Origin: Chitinivibrionales bacterium
Lineage (GTDB): Bacteria > Fibrobacterota > Chitinivibrionia > Chitinivibrionales > FEN-1185
Direction of reading: 5' to 3'
Assembly (NCBI GenBank): GCA_035516255.1
Contig: DATJAL010000001.1
Location: 1-64,000, forward strand
Length of the DNA stretch: 64,000 bases
This document shows, one piece after another, positions 14,913 to 23,854 of this stretch. Position numbers and translations under genes: made by a program. Position 1 is the first letter of the stretch; the number at the start of each line of letters is the position of its first letter. Under the pieces are notes generated by a model. It made no database searches, was not told the origin of the DNA, and saw nothing but the letters and a program-made list of their open reading frames with translations.

Positions 14913-17645
14913 CTAGCGTACATACTGGTTCAGGATGGATTTGAGTCTATGGTCCTCACCGGATTCGTTCGTTTTGAATCTATAGAGCGGAATTCCGCAC
15001 AGTGCGAATGCTTTGTTTTTAATCGTGTCCCGCGCTGATTGTTCGATATTTTGCTCGTGATGCCTTATCCCGTCCACTTCAAGTGCAAATAACGGTTTCC
15101 TGCTTGTGCTGTTATAAAACAAAAAGTCCACATGCGTCCACGGATGGGTTATGTACTGTTTTTCCTTTTGATCCAGTCCCGTTAAATCGGTGATGAGTTT
15201 CCCGACTCTCGCATGCATTGCAAAAGAAATGTGTGGATAGTTCTCAAGCATGGCCGATATGAGTTGGTTCATCAGGAGTTCGGTAAAGTGTTCCCTGCTT
15301 TTTTTCCGATATTGCGCAATCAATTCATCCCTGTGTTCAACATAGAGCTTATCGAATATCGAGGTGATTTTCGATTCCCTCGTTACCGAATGGCCATACA
15401 GATACTCGATGTAATCGATAAGGTCTTTTATGGTGTTGTTTGATGAATGATAAACCTTGTCAGACACTACAATTGCGACCTTTTTAATTCCCCTCGATAT
15501 CGCCACATTCAAAAGTTCTTTGTTCGTCAGGAAATCATACAATCGATTCTCAGTGGTAATATCACTTTTGTCCAATGAGTTGACAACAAACGACAAAATT
15601 ACTTCTTTCTTCTGCCGGCCCTGAAATTTATGGACGGTGTCGGCTTCGATTCCGGTCTCCTTGAATTTTTCACGGATCAAATCCGCCTGACATCTGAACG
15701 GCGTTATCACACCCGTGTCTTTTAATGGGGCGCCCTGCAACAAGACGCCTATTTCATCAATCTCCCGCTCATTGTACTGGCCACTTCCATTGGGGTTTCT
15801 TCTTGCATGATTTCCTGGAACGGTTTTGACGATGTTCAGATGTATACCGTTGTTTTTCGTCATGACAATCAATTCATTTTCGTAGAACATTTTATTGCAG
15901 AAACCTATGATGTCGGGAGCACAGCGATAATGTTCTTTGAGCAAGGTCGTCGGTACATGGGGAACCGCGGTTTTCACGGACCTGAGTATGGAATTGGATT
16001 CATACCGGAAGCAGAAGTCTATGTCGAATTTTTTCGACAACTCCCTCGAATGCGGGACCAGACTTTCGTCTTCGATTTCCTGGAGTTGTTTTGAGTCGCC
16101 GACGACCACAAGGTTTCGTGCGCAACTGATGGCCAGAATACTGCTCAGCAGGTCGCCCTGGGACGCTTCATCGATGATCAGATAGTCGAGCAGAAGTCTT
16201 TGCCCGACATTGTTAAGCAACGAATGCGACGTACTTAAAATGACGGGATAGCGCCTTACAAAGTGGGCGAAATCCTTTTTATAGTTTTCAGGAGTGAATG
16301 ACGCCGTATCTTCGTTCTTGTATCGCTGATACAGCAAACCGTTAAAAACCTGGAGGGACAGGTTTTGAAGTTCTTCCTTGCGCCCGGCACCTTTGTTCTT
16401 GCGAATATATTTATTGTTTTCCTCAATCTGGCTCCTGATCTCCCGCCTTTTAGCAAGGTAAAACAATCTTTCAGCTGCATCCAGAAGTTCCCCATTGGCC
16501 TCCCTGCTGACCCGGGTCTTGAATTTTCTCCATAGCAGGTAACGTGCAAATATGCCGAGCGGCTTGCCCGATTCGAGTTTGATTTTCAGCTTCAGATATT
16601 CTTTTGACGCAAGACCGGGTTTTATTTGATAACCTTCCGGCCCGCCTGCCCTGAGATGTTCCAATTCTTTTTCGAGCTCGACCAGCTCAACCCTCTTTTT
16701 GGCCACCTCGTTCTCGGCTTCATGCACTTGTTTTAAAATTTTTCCGAGTTCGTCGATTCTCGCGCCGATGCTTTCCGGGAGGGGTTCGAAATCGCCGTCA
16801 AGGAAGGCCGTCAGTTCACTCCCGCCCGCCGACGAGAAAAAAGCGTCAACGCGTTCTTTGCTGCCCAGCAACGCAACGAAGAACGCGCGCTTTTCCTCGT
16901 TGAGTTTGTCATACACATTCTGGATCGCGGTATTGTTGTTCGATACAACGGCGCACGTACATCCCTTTGCCAGGATATTGGCGATCAGGTTCAATATCGT
17001 CTGTGTTTTTCCGGTTCCCGGTGGGCCTTCGATGACGGATATGTTATTGCCCAATGCATTTTCGATTGCCGCTCTTTGGCTTTGATTGAAGCTGAACGGG
17101 AGTATGATGGAGCGCTGTACCCCGGTCTTTCGGCAACGTCCATTGAGATAGTCAAAAAGACACGATTTCTCGCTGAAGGAAATTCTCTTGAAGTTTTTCG
17201 AAAGATAATGCAGCGGAGATGTTTCTTCCGCTATTTCCAATCCCTTTTCCGCGAGCTCGGCATAGTATTGAAAGATTTTTCTGTATCTATTGCTTTCGAA
17301 CCGGACCTGATCGGTCAGGAAGTCTTTATCTCCGGTATATACGCGATAGTATCCTTTCTCAAATTCGTCGACCCGGACCGCATCTACAAGCTTGTTATCA
17401 ACAAGGACCTCAATATTTTCAAGCGGGACCGTTCTCAGGAAGTCGAGGACATGAACGCGATTTTGCGCGTAAAAATACTTTTGCTTGCCCCCTCTGAAGT
17501 ATATGGTATAACCCGTAAATCTGCCATGCGAAAAGGCCTTATACAATGCCGATATTTGCTTTGTTTTGTCTTCCCATACACCAGTACCGCTTTTACAGAG
17601 AAGAATTCTCCTCTTTTGCGGGTCGATATTGAGTCTTTCAGACAA
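14913..17645 (-). CDS. SF1 (Upf1/Dna2-like) helicase with C-terminal DUF2726-like nuclease domain
   Basis: The 910-residue protein has Walker A VIEGPPGTGKTQT near residue 206, the Walker B-like LLDYLIIDEASQ, motif IV-VI segments (LKEHYRCAPDIIGFCN, TVHKFQGRQKKEVILSFV, LLNVAISRG) and so is an SF1B-type helicase. The insert between motifs Ia and II is rich in charged residues and probably coiled coil. The last 130 residues include THVDFLFYNS, FALEVDGIRHHEQN, RDTIKNKAFALCGIPLYRFK, matching the DUF2726 restriction-endonuclease-like fold. Helicase-nuclease fusions of this kind are common in defence islands. It stands alone at the start of the AT-richer defence region. Target nucleic acid is unknown. 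Confidence 0.85.
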   Translation of the reverse strand: MSERLNIDPQKRRILLCKSGTGVWEDKTKQISALYKAFSHGRFTGYTIYFRGGKQKYFYAQNRVHVLDFLRTVPLENIEVLVDNKLVDAVRVDEFEKGYYRVYTGDKDFLTDQVRFESNRYRKIFQYYAELAEKGLEIAEETSPLHYLSKNFKRISFSEKSCLFDYLNGRCRKTGVQRSIILPFSFNQSQRAAIENALGNNISVIEGPPGTGKTQTILNLIANILAKGCTCAVVSNNNTAIQNVYDKLNEEKRAFFVALLGSKERVDAFFSSAGGSELTAFLDGDFEPLPESIGARIDELGKILKQVHEAENEVAKKRVELVELEKELEHLRAGGPEGYQIKPGLASKEYLKLKIKLESGKPLGIFARYLLWRKFKTRVSREANGELLDAAERLFYLAKRREIRSQIEENNKYIRKNKGAGRKEELQNLSLQVFNGLLYQRYKNEDTASFTPENYKKDFAHFVRRYPVILSTSHSLLNNVGQRLLLDYLIIDEASQGDLLSSILAISCARNLVVVGDSKQLQEIEDESLVPHSRELSKKFDIDFCFRYESNSILRSVKTAVPHVPTTLLKEHYRCAPDIIGFCNKMFYENELIVMTKNNGIHLNIVKTVPGNHARRNPNGSGQYNEREIDEIGVLLQGAPLKDTGVITPFRCQADLIREKFKETGIEADTVHKFQGRQKKEVILSFVVNSLDKSDITTENRLYDFLTNKELLNVAISRGIKKVAIVVSDKVYHSSNNTIKDLIDYIEYLYGHSVTRESKITSIFDKLYVEHRDELIAQYRKKSREHFTELLMNQLISAMLENYPHISFAMHARVGKLITDLTGLDQKEKQYITHPWTHVDFLFYNSTSRKPLFALEVDGIRHHEQNIEQSARDTIKNKAFALCGIPLYRFKTNESGEDHRLKSILNQYVR

Positions 17646-17701
17646 AGAAGGAGCTCCTTAAGGATGAATAGGCACAATTATTCGCAGAGGGAAGGATAGG
17701 G

Positions 17702-17843
17702 CCAACGTGTGCCCCTTTGTGAAGTTGCCAGCGTTAGCCAGCGTGACGGAGCTTTGCGACATGACACGCTGGATTCAGACGGTGGCAATTTGCCGAAGGC
17801 CAAGGGCAAGCTCACTTGCCCGAAGCATCAAAGGGGCTGTTGG
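17702..17843 (+). ncRNA. Highly structured element, possible non-coding RNA
   Basis: The segment folds as nested stems: CCAAC plus CCCCTTTG (17702-17719) with CAAAGGGG plus GTTGG (17829-17843); TTGCCA (17725) with TGGCAA (17783); CAGCGTG (17739) with CACGCTG (17765); and GGGCAAG (17804) with CTTGCCC (17815). All four stems are perfect and mutually compatible, giving a branched fold. It fills the gap between the helicase and HEPN genes. The strand is a guess, based on a terminator-like hairpin 90 bases further along the plus strand. It could instead be a palindromic DNA repeat. Confidence 0.45.
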
Positions 17844-17935
17844 TGGCTGTGTTTGCGCTGGTACCATAGTGTAATGTCTTGTTTGCGCCGATCTTCTCTT
17901 TTGTCTTTGATTTGCCGCGCCCTTCTTTGGTTTTC

Positions 17936-17972
17936 AGCGCCGGAGCGGAGAATGAGCGACGGCGCTTTTGTT
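17936..17972 (+). terminator. Terminator-like hairpin after the structured element
   Basis: AGCGCCG and CGGCGCT form a seven-base stem, followed on the plus strand by TTTTGTT. No protein gene precedes it on this strand, so if it works it would end a transcript from the structured element at 17702. The loop is 17 bases, longer than ideal. Confidence 0.4.
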
Positions 17973-17997
17973 AAAATCTATATCTTCGCCTTTACTA

Positions 17998-18606
17998 TTA
18001 AGAAATTAATTTGTTGGATATTGAAACTAAATAATTTGAATAAAGTTGATATCTTGTTTCCCGAGGGGACGATCTATAAATTGATCGTAAATACCCAGTA
18101 GGCGTTTTTTCAATCGGAAGAACCCTATTATTTCCAATTACCTTATCTATAAATTGTTTCTTTGAATAAGCGCTGCAATGTGAAAGGCTGTTTCTAATAA
18201 TTGATATTTGCTTAAGCGCAGTTGTTTCGTGTTGATCCAGCTTGTCAAAAATACAATTACATTCTAAATAAATATCAAACCTATCTTTTAATTTATCATA
18301 AGGAAGCCAATCAAGATACTTCTTGTCTGCATGGACAATTTTCCTCGCGATATTGTTTGTTGAAAAAGAAGCTACAGGTTTAAATAGTTTTTTAACTTTT
18401 CTTGATTTTGACGAAATGATATGAAAGAAAGCATCTTCTAGATAGCTTTCAAATGCAACCACAAGTGATAAAAAAAGACCATGGTAACATTGATTAACAT
18501 CTCGTAATACAATGTCCTTTTTTGAAAACAGAAATTCTATTTTGCATCTTGTTGTTTCGAGTGTTTTAACTCTACTAACAAAGACATTTTGAATTTGGTG
18601 TAGCAT
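17998..18606 (-). CDS. HEPN-domain protein, probable RNase partner of DUF262
   Basis: The 202 residues are helical and contain RNSLSH near residue 138, matching the Rx4-6H motif that forms the HEPN ribonuclease active site. A second helix pair with LVVAFESYLEDAF resembles HEPN families associated with conflict systems (MAE_28990 or RiboL-PSP type). It starts 5 bases after the DUF262 gene, so the two are almost surely co-translated. The likely role is a toxic RNase released or guided by the DUF262 partner, but the sequence only shows the motif. Codon use is AT-rich compared with flanking metabolic genes. Confidence 0.72.
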   Translation of the reverse strand: MLHQIQNVFVSRVKTLETTRCKIEFLFSKKDIVLRDVNQCYHGLFLSLVVAFESYLEDAFFHIISSKSRKVKKLFKPVASFSTNNIARKIVHADKKYLDWLPYDKLKDRFDIYLECNCIFDKLDQHETTALKQISIIRNSLSHCSAYSKKQFIDKVIGNNRVLPIEKTPTGYLRSIYRSSPRETRYQLYSNYLVSISNKLIS

Positions 18607-18611
18607 ACCAT

Positions 18612-19673
18612 TTAAAGGCTTTGAAGGTATTCAAGAATATTTTTGCGAGATTCATGGTGCGTGGTGCGACGCGAAATAGCCTGAAGCACTTTCTCCGGGG
18701 CCTTACTATTCGACAATTCATAATCAGCCTTCTTAATGTTTGCGACAAACGAAGAACTCAATGATGAACCCTGTTTGCTTTCTAGCTTTGAGGAAAGGTT
18801 GAAGCAAATATCATAGGCAAAGGCAAATAATGGATAAAAAAGCGATCTTTTTCTAAAAGCCATATTCTTCATTGATGAGCCAAGTTTGCCATCAAGTTCA
18901 TTAAAAATATGGCGGAATCGAGATGCGACAATGTTTTTATTTGAAAAGAGATCGTCATGGTTTTTATAAAACGTCGTAATCGAAGATGGCGATTTGCCTC
19001 TAATGCCATCTACGATTAGCATTAATAGTTCACTTGTTAATTCGACTTCTTCCATTCTTGAAATATTGTATTCTGAAAAAATGTTCCAATCTCGCCATCT
19101 ATTCAACTGTTCAGTGGCAAGATCGTAACATGTTGTCTTAAATTCACCATAAAACTCTGCATTTCTAAGCTCTTGGTCATTTAGCTTAACACCTGTCGCA
19201 TTCATACGGGCAAATATTTCTAATACTTCTCTATCGTCAACTTCAGCAGGTAGAACGTGAACACTGAATTCATAATCAAGAATTCTTTGCTTGATGTCGT
19301 TTGGCAAGTCATTGTATGTTTTATCACCTAAATCCTTATTGTGGGTTTTTTTTAGAATAAAAAAATCAGTTTCCTTTTTATAACTAGGAAGGAAAGAAGG
19401 AGAAATGAATGTGATAAGAGTTCTTAGTCGTTGCTGACCGTCAACGATTTCACGTTTTGGTTCAAAGGATTCAAGACTAGATCTTTTTTCACGAATAAAA
19501 ATAATTGGAATTGGTAATCCGCGGATTATGGTATCGATAAGATATGATTTTGCGCCAGGTTTCCAGACGGGTCTACGCTGAAAGGATGGGCTAAGATCCA
19601 ATGTCTTTTGTTTTTGCCAGCTTAAAAAGTCACTAACTTTATATTGCGTTTTTTTCATGTCCCATGTTTTCAT
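18612..19673 (-). CDS. DUF262-domain protein (GmrS/ParB-like NTPase fold)
   Basis: The 353-residue product has the DUF262 core: LDLSPSFQRRPVWKPGAKSYLIDTIIRGLPIPIIFI, then the hallmark IVDGQQRLRTLITF, then LPAEVDDREVLEIFARMNATGVKLNDQELRNAEFYG. In the GmrSD type IV restriction systems this domain binds and hydrolyses NTP and gates a nuclease. No HNH nuclease domain follows here. AAAGGA lies about ten bases before the ATG. It lies between an HNH-bearing DUF262 gene (35 bases upstream) and the HEPN gene (5 bases downstream), so the HEPN protein may supply the missing effector. Confidence 0.88.
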   Translation of the reverse strand: MKTWDMKKTQYKVSDFLSWQKQKTLDLSPSFQRRPVWKPGAKSYLIDTIIRGLPIPIIFIREKRSSLESFEPKREIVDGQQRLRTLITFISPSFLPSYKKETDFFILKKTHNKDLGDKTYNDLPNDIKQRILDYEFSVHVLPAEVDDREVLEIFARMNATGVKLNDQELRNAEFYGEFKTTCYDLATEQLNRWRDWNIFSEYNISRMEEVELTSELLMLIVDGIRGKSPSSITTFYKNHDDLFSNKNIVASRFRHIFNELDGKLGSSMKNMAFRKRSLFYPLFAFAYDICFNLSSKLESKQGSSLSSSFVANIKKADYELSNSKAPEKVLQAISRRTTHHESRKNILEYLQSL

Positions 19674-19708
19674 GTTTGAAGTCCTTTCTTGAGACGCACG
19701 ACGCGGCT

Positions 19709-20791
19709 TTATTTACCAGATTTTCTTCTATTATCATCTTTGCATAGCATCTGACAGTTCTTCGCGTCTGTCTTACCGCCTTCGTGCCAGGGTTTGATAT
19801 GATCGCCTTCCATTTCTTCAAATGCAAACTTCTTCTTGCACTTCACGCAGAAACCCTTTTGCCTCTCATACGCTTCCCGCTTCATGTTGTCCGAGAAGGC
19901 CCGGATGTTAAGGTGCCTTTCATCGCTATCAAGCACATACGGGTAGATTCCCGATTTCCGCTCCACATCGTCATCCATCATCAGCTTAGAAATCTGCTTC
20001 TCTAGTTTGTCAGTATCGTATTCTCTATCTTTGAACTGATTGTATAGAACTCCCCAATCAACCCCTTTCATCTCTCGCCGATACTCCGGGAACGTCGCTT
20101 TGACCCAACCGATAACTTTCTGGAAGTATTGCCATAAGGGCGTTGCGTTCTTGTCGTGCTGGTGCTTCGACATGTAATCTTCGATCCCGCCATCCGAGCG
20201 CCATGCGATCGCCGTTTCCAGATATTCCTGCCGGATCGGGCTGCCCCGCAGATAATCGCTCGCCAACCCATAGGCAGCGCAACCCGTCTTGCTGAAATAC
20301 CGCTTGGCATCGGCCGTCCAAGGCCCGGCGTACACCGCGTTGCGCAATTCCTGATCAGTGTGTTCCTCGCCAGCGATGTTGATAGTTCTGAACCAGTCCA
20401 ACTTTTCGCTGTCAGTCCCTGAACAGAAATAAATCATCAACTTGTAGTCGAGAATCTGCTCTTGTTGGTCGTCTTTAAGATTGTGGAACGCCAGCCCTCC
20501 TATGGAGAAATCACCGTTGACGTACTGACAAACCGAAAGCGTGCGCTGTTGTCCATCGATAACTTCATAATCGCCGTCACTGCGCACCGCCCAGTACATT
20601 ACATTCAAGGGAAAGTTCTTTCGAACACTATCGATCACTGCATCCCGCTGCCTGTCATTGTATATGAATTCCCTTTGATACGGCGGGCGAATGTCGAGCT
20701 TCCCGCCGTAAGCGATCACGCCCTGCTCGGCATTGTCAGCAAAGCCGTCGGTTAAGTTCTTTACCGTGATTTCTTTGAGTTCGATCTTCAT
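19709..20791 (-). CDS. DUF262-HNH endonuclease, GmrSD-like
   Basis: The 360 residues start with a DUF262 domain (IRPPYQREFIYNDRQRDAVIDSV, YEVIDGQQRTLSVCQYV, LDWFRTINIAGEEHTDQELRNAVYAG). The C-terminal 70 residues form an HNH nuclease: FCVKCKKKF, then MEGDHIKPWHEGGKTDAKNC and MLCKDDNRRK, with the Zn-type Cys pairs and catalytic His in place. It is shorter than the two-part GmrSD of E. coli CT596. Its start codon overlaps the stop of the upstream EcoRI-type methylase in an ATGA overlap, which argues for a matched modification-restriction pair. Confidence 0.9.
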   Translation of the reverse strand: MKIELKEITVKNLTDGFADNAEQGVIAYGGKLDIRPPYQREFIYNDRQRDAVIDSVRKNFPLNVMYWAVRSDGDYEVIDGQQRTLSVCQYVNGDFSIGGLAFHNLKDDQQEQILDYKLMIYFCSGTDSEKLDWFRTINIAGEEHTDQELRNAVYAGPWTADAKRYFSKTGCAAYGLASDYLRGSPIRQEYLETAIAWRSDGGIEDYMSKHQHDKNATPLWQYFQKVIGWVKATFPEYRREMKGVDWGVLYNQFKDREYDTDKLEKQISKLMMDDDVERKSGIYPYVLDSDERHLNIRAFSDNMKREAYERQKGFCVKCKKKFAFEEMEGDHIKPWHEGGKTDAKNCQMLCKDDNRRKSGK

Positions 20792-21831
20792 GATTTTCTC
20801 CTGATGAGAAGGCGCGCGTAAGTCGGTCTGTATGTGGAACCGGTCCGAATTACGCCGCGCCGGTTCAGGTCGCCCGGGTTATTCACGTCCTCAAGGGTGT
20901 AAGTCTTGATTTTCAAACCGGAATTGTTGTCTCGGTCCGTTATGCCGAGAATCTCGAATTGGTCAGGGTTGTATTTGTCCAGAAAGGTGACGGGCACCCC
21001 CATCGCGCCGTCGTAGTCGATGGGAATATCTGCGGTCTTGCTGACCTCAATTGCATCATAGTTGTCGTAACTCGGGTATTTGGCGGGGTTATATTGGTTG
21101 AAGAGAACCATCTCTTCATGACGCTCATCGTAGTCCATGTTCGTCAGCCACCGCACGCCCTTTACCCTTATAAACTTCCTACCCGCAGAGTCCACTCTAA
21201 ATCCGGCGGCGGTAAGCGGGTAATGATCCGGTACGCCAAACTCTCTGTCGCCGCTGTGTATACTGGCGCCCAGCCAGATGCGGTTCTCCTTGATCAACTT
21301 AAAGACGTCCTTGTAGGAAATGGCGTTGATGTTGCCGATTATTAGAAACTTCTTCTGGTACTTCACCAACTGTCCAATGTACTCCCGAAACAACGAAAAC
21401 GGAGGATTGGTGACGACAATATCCGCTTGCTTGAGCAATTTGACGCATTCCTCGCTGCGAAAATCACCGTCGCCTTTTAACTTGTGAATGCCGATTTCGT
21501 CTGGGTCAGGGACTCGGTTGTTGTCTTTGTCGCCATCGTATTCGAGGTAGATTCCACTCTCCGCCGTGTGGTGGCTGAATAAATCTGCGTCGCAGTTCTT
21601 GTAACAGGTGGTCACTAGTCTTTTCAGCCCAAGTTTCTCGAAGTTGTGCGAGAAGTAGTGAAAGAAATTGCTGACCTTCGGATCGTCGCAGTTGCACAGG
21701 ACGGTCTTTTTCTTGAAATGCTTCGTGTAATGCCGCAGTTCCTTCTCGATGTCGGAGAGTTGCGTATAAAATTCATCTTTCTTGGCGGCACTAGCTTTTA
21801 TTAAATTCAAATTTGATGCTTTTTTTTGCAT
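20788..21831 (-). CDS. Adenine-specific DNA methyltransferase, EcoRI methylase family
   Basis: This 347-residue enzyme has the catalytic VTNPPFSLF motif (NPPF) and an upstream VLCNCDDPKVSNFF segment typical of M.EcoRI-family methylases, with GDREFGVPDHYPLT and RWLTNMDYDERHEEM further along as in that family. It should transfer a methyl group from S-adenosylmethionine to N6 of adenine at a short DNA site. Only DUF262-type partners follow, not an EcoRI-like nuclease. It is first in a four-gene operon with DUF262-HNH, DUF262 and HEPN genes. Recognition sequence is not deducible. Confidence 0.9.
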   Translation of the reverse strand: MQKKASNLNLIKASAAKKDEFYTQLSDIEKELRHYTKHFKKKTVLCNCDDPKVSNFFHYFSHNFEKLGLKRLVTTCYKNCDADLFSHHTAESGIYLEYDGDKDNNRVPDPDEIGIHKLKGDGDFRSEECVKLLKQADIVVTNPPFSLFREYIGQLVKYQKKFLIIGNINAISYKDVFKLIKENRIWLGASIHSGDREFGVPDHYPLTAAGFRVDSAGRKFIRVKGVRWLTNMDYDERHEEMVLFNQYNPAKYPSYDNYDAIEVSKTADIPIDYDGAMGVPVTFLDKYNPDQFEILGITDRDNNSGLKIKTYTLEDVNNPGDLNRRGVIRTGSTYRPTYARLLIRRKS

Positions 21832-22118
21832 ATTGTTTCACTTTTCTTCTGCCGCCATAGAGGGCGACAATATTTGGGCGCAGCTCATATGCTTAAAATG
21901 GTATTTGCCTTTCATGTCTTCGGCGCAAACCTATAATTTCATTCAACGCAAACATTGACACCAACGTTCCACGCAATGCCCGCCGTGCCCGCGTATAGTC
22001 TCGCCACCCGACGGAAGACACTGAGCAGAGCGCTGCACTGGGTTTATCAAAGTGTGTCGACGTGACAGCAGTGGCACAAGAATGTGATTCTTGATAACAC
22101 GGGGCCACCTGTGCGGAA

Positions 22119-23354
22119 TCAAAATACAGGAAGATGAGACAATATCTGTTTAACCTTGGCGTTTTGTTCATCGTACGTTTGAATATCAAAGGGGCCCATG
22201 GAATATTTTCTAGCCTTTACATCAAAGGCTGCAAAAGCACTTTGATTTCTCAGTCCAAGATATGATTGAGCCAATGATTGATAAATCCAATTTCTATCCG
22301 ATCGCTCATAAAACCCTTTTCTCTTAATCACGTCCTCGCAAATTTGAACAGTCTTTTGCCTTATTATTGTGGCACAGGAATGATTTAATATTTTTGATCG
22401 CTTGTCTTTAGCCAAATTTGCCTTCATGTCATACAAAAAAGCGGCGTTGACACCATTATAATAATCCTGGGCAATATAGAAACCTCTCTCATAGTACCAT
22501 ATAGCTCTTTCCAAATGGGCTACTCTGCCCGTAACTTCAAATAACCTTTTAAAAATAGCTCCCGAGAGGCCAAGAGTCTCAGGATCATTGGTTTCATCGG
22601 GTCGCAATGGCCGAAGAATATCTATCGCCTTCTTCAGTGCGCGAAGCGGACTGGGTCGTTTTAATTTGTAAGTTACGAGAGCGAGTCTCTGGCGAATAAA
22701 CGAGTTGTTAGTATCAAGTTTCAGGCTTGCATCTAGCAGTTTTTCAGACAAACTCAGGTCGTTGTTGTTTTTCGCTGTCTCGGCATCGGCCAAAAGATCC
22801 GAAATTGATGGATAATTCTTGAGAGCATGTCGTAATTTATCAATGTCATCAGTTTCGAATTTGGGCGGTTTCAAGTTCTTCAAATATGTGTAGACTGGGC
22901 TGTCAGGTGTCTTCTTTCCAAGGACCGTTTTGATCTTCTTCTTCAATTCTTGCTTGAATCGGCTTGCCTCTGATACACCAATGTCTTTGCCTAAATGTTC
23001 GTACGGTTCAATAATTGTGTGATTTACATCAAATGGATATTTAAGGTCTTGCTCAGATATAACGATTGTACTGAAAGGTCTAAGTGCATGCCTAACACCT
23101 AATTCGTAAAGGGCGTTCGGATTTAGTGTGGTAATGTCTGCAATTACAATGTCCGCTTTATAGAGCCACTCATACATGGGTATGTCAATCACTCCAGAAT
23201 GTACGATGTCCTTGGCCCGATAACAGTCTATCTTCAGGGCCTTGCATACCGGCTTGATAACATTCGCATATGTTTTATCTAAATCGAATACCTTGCCGGT
23301 GGAATAGTCTGTTTTCGTACCGAATCCAATAACCACGAAGCATGTTTTATTCAT
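22119..23354 (-). CDS. TIR-like/nucleoside-deoxyribosyltransferase-fold protein with TPR-like DUF4071 region
   Basis: The first 130 residues (CFVVIGFGTKTDYSTGKVFDLD, KADIVIADITTLNPNALYELGVRHAL, STIVIS) have the order seen in deoxyribosyltransferase/TIR-like NAD- or nucleotide-processing domains, with the probable catalytic Glu in YELG. The remaining 270 residues are helical repeats similar to the DUF4071 (MAP3K TRAF-binding-like) region of bacterial conflict proteins. The gene is last in the TIR cluster, 9 bases after a ThsB-like gene, and is 411 residues long. A nucleotide-signal generator or cleaver is likely. Catalysis is unproven. Confidence 0.75.
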   Translation of the reverse strand: MNKTCFVVIGFGTKTDYSTGKVFDLDKTYANVIKPVCKALKIDCYRAKDIVHSGVIDIPMYEWLYKADIVIADITTLNPNALYELGVRHALRPFSTIVISEQDLKYPFDVNHTIIEPYEHLGKDIGVSEASRFKQELKKKIKTVLGKKTPDSPVYTYLKNLKPPKFETDDIDKLRHALKNYPSISDLLADAETAKNNNDLSLSEKLLDASLKLDTNNSFIRQRLALVTYKLKRPSPLRALKKAIDILRPLRPDETNDPETLGLSGAIFKRLFEVTGRVAHLERAIWYYERGFYIAQDYYNGVNAAFLYDMKANLAKDKRSKILNHSCATIIRQKTVQICEDVIKRKGFYERSDRNWIYQSLAQSYLGLRNQSAFAAFDVKARKYSMGPFDIQTYDEQNAKVKQILSHLPVF

Positions 23355-23363
23355 GTTATTTAC

Positions 23364-23762
23364 CTATGCATTATCTATTGCGTTCTTTATCGAATCAAAT
23401 GTGAAGCTAAGAGCCCATGAGGCTCCAATGTTGAGGAGTTCGTTTGGTGACTGGTTCTCCCGATCAATCTTTACCGCGATAATCTTCTTCCCAAGTTCGC
23501 TTGCCTTTTCGATTTCCCACCGAACCCATCTGCTTCTGTAGGTGTTTTTTCCAACAATACAAAGGAAATAGTTGACGGAGTTGATTTTCGCGGAAATAGC
23601 CCGCTTAATTGCGGTTGCATTAGTACTATCAATTGATACGTCCGCAGATGCATCACCGATATAGAAATCAAAAAGGCTGTTTGCGTCCCACGCCAACAGC
23701 AAATTCTTGTACTGCCTGTCATTCTCATAGTCGTAACTGACAAATACTTGTTTCTTGGCCAT
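23364..23762 (-). CDS. ThsB-like TIR-domain protein, copy 1 (Thoeris type, DUF1863)
   Basis: The 132 residues begin KKQVFVSYDYENDRQYKNLL and continue AWDANSLFDFYIGDAS, the characteristic opening of the ThsB/DUF1863 TIR-like family, then IVGKNTYRSRWVRWEIEKA with the conserved Glu. In Thoeris, ThsB senses phage and makes a cyclic ADP-ribose-type messenger that activates ThsA. A strong AAAGGAGG lies eight bases before the ATG, so it is probably translated at high level. It stands between a SLATT gene (92 bases away) and the TPR-bearing protein (9 bases). No ThsA is encoded nearby. Confidence 0.85.
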   Translation of the reverse strand: MAKKQVFVSYDYENDRQYKNLLLAWDANSLFDFYIGDASADVSIDSTNATAIKRAISAKINSVNYFLCIVGKNTYRSRWVRWEIEKASELGKKIIAVKIDRENQSPNELLNIGASWALSFTFDSIKNAIDNA

Positions 23763-23854
23763 GACTAGTCCCTCCTTTGAATTTGAAATAAACTGTAATT
23801 TATAATCGCAGAAAGCAACATAACATCTTGCTTAGGATTCAACTCTTTAAGCAA

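Noticed and set aside
17709-18101. 130-codon plus-strand frame
   Set aside because: It runs through the structured element and the 3' end of the HEPN gene; composition is not protein-like.
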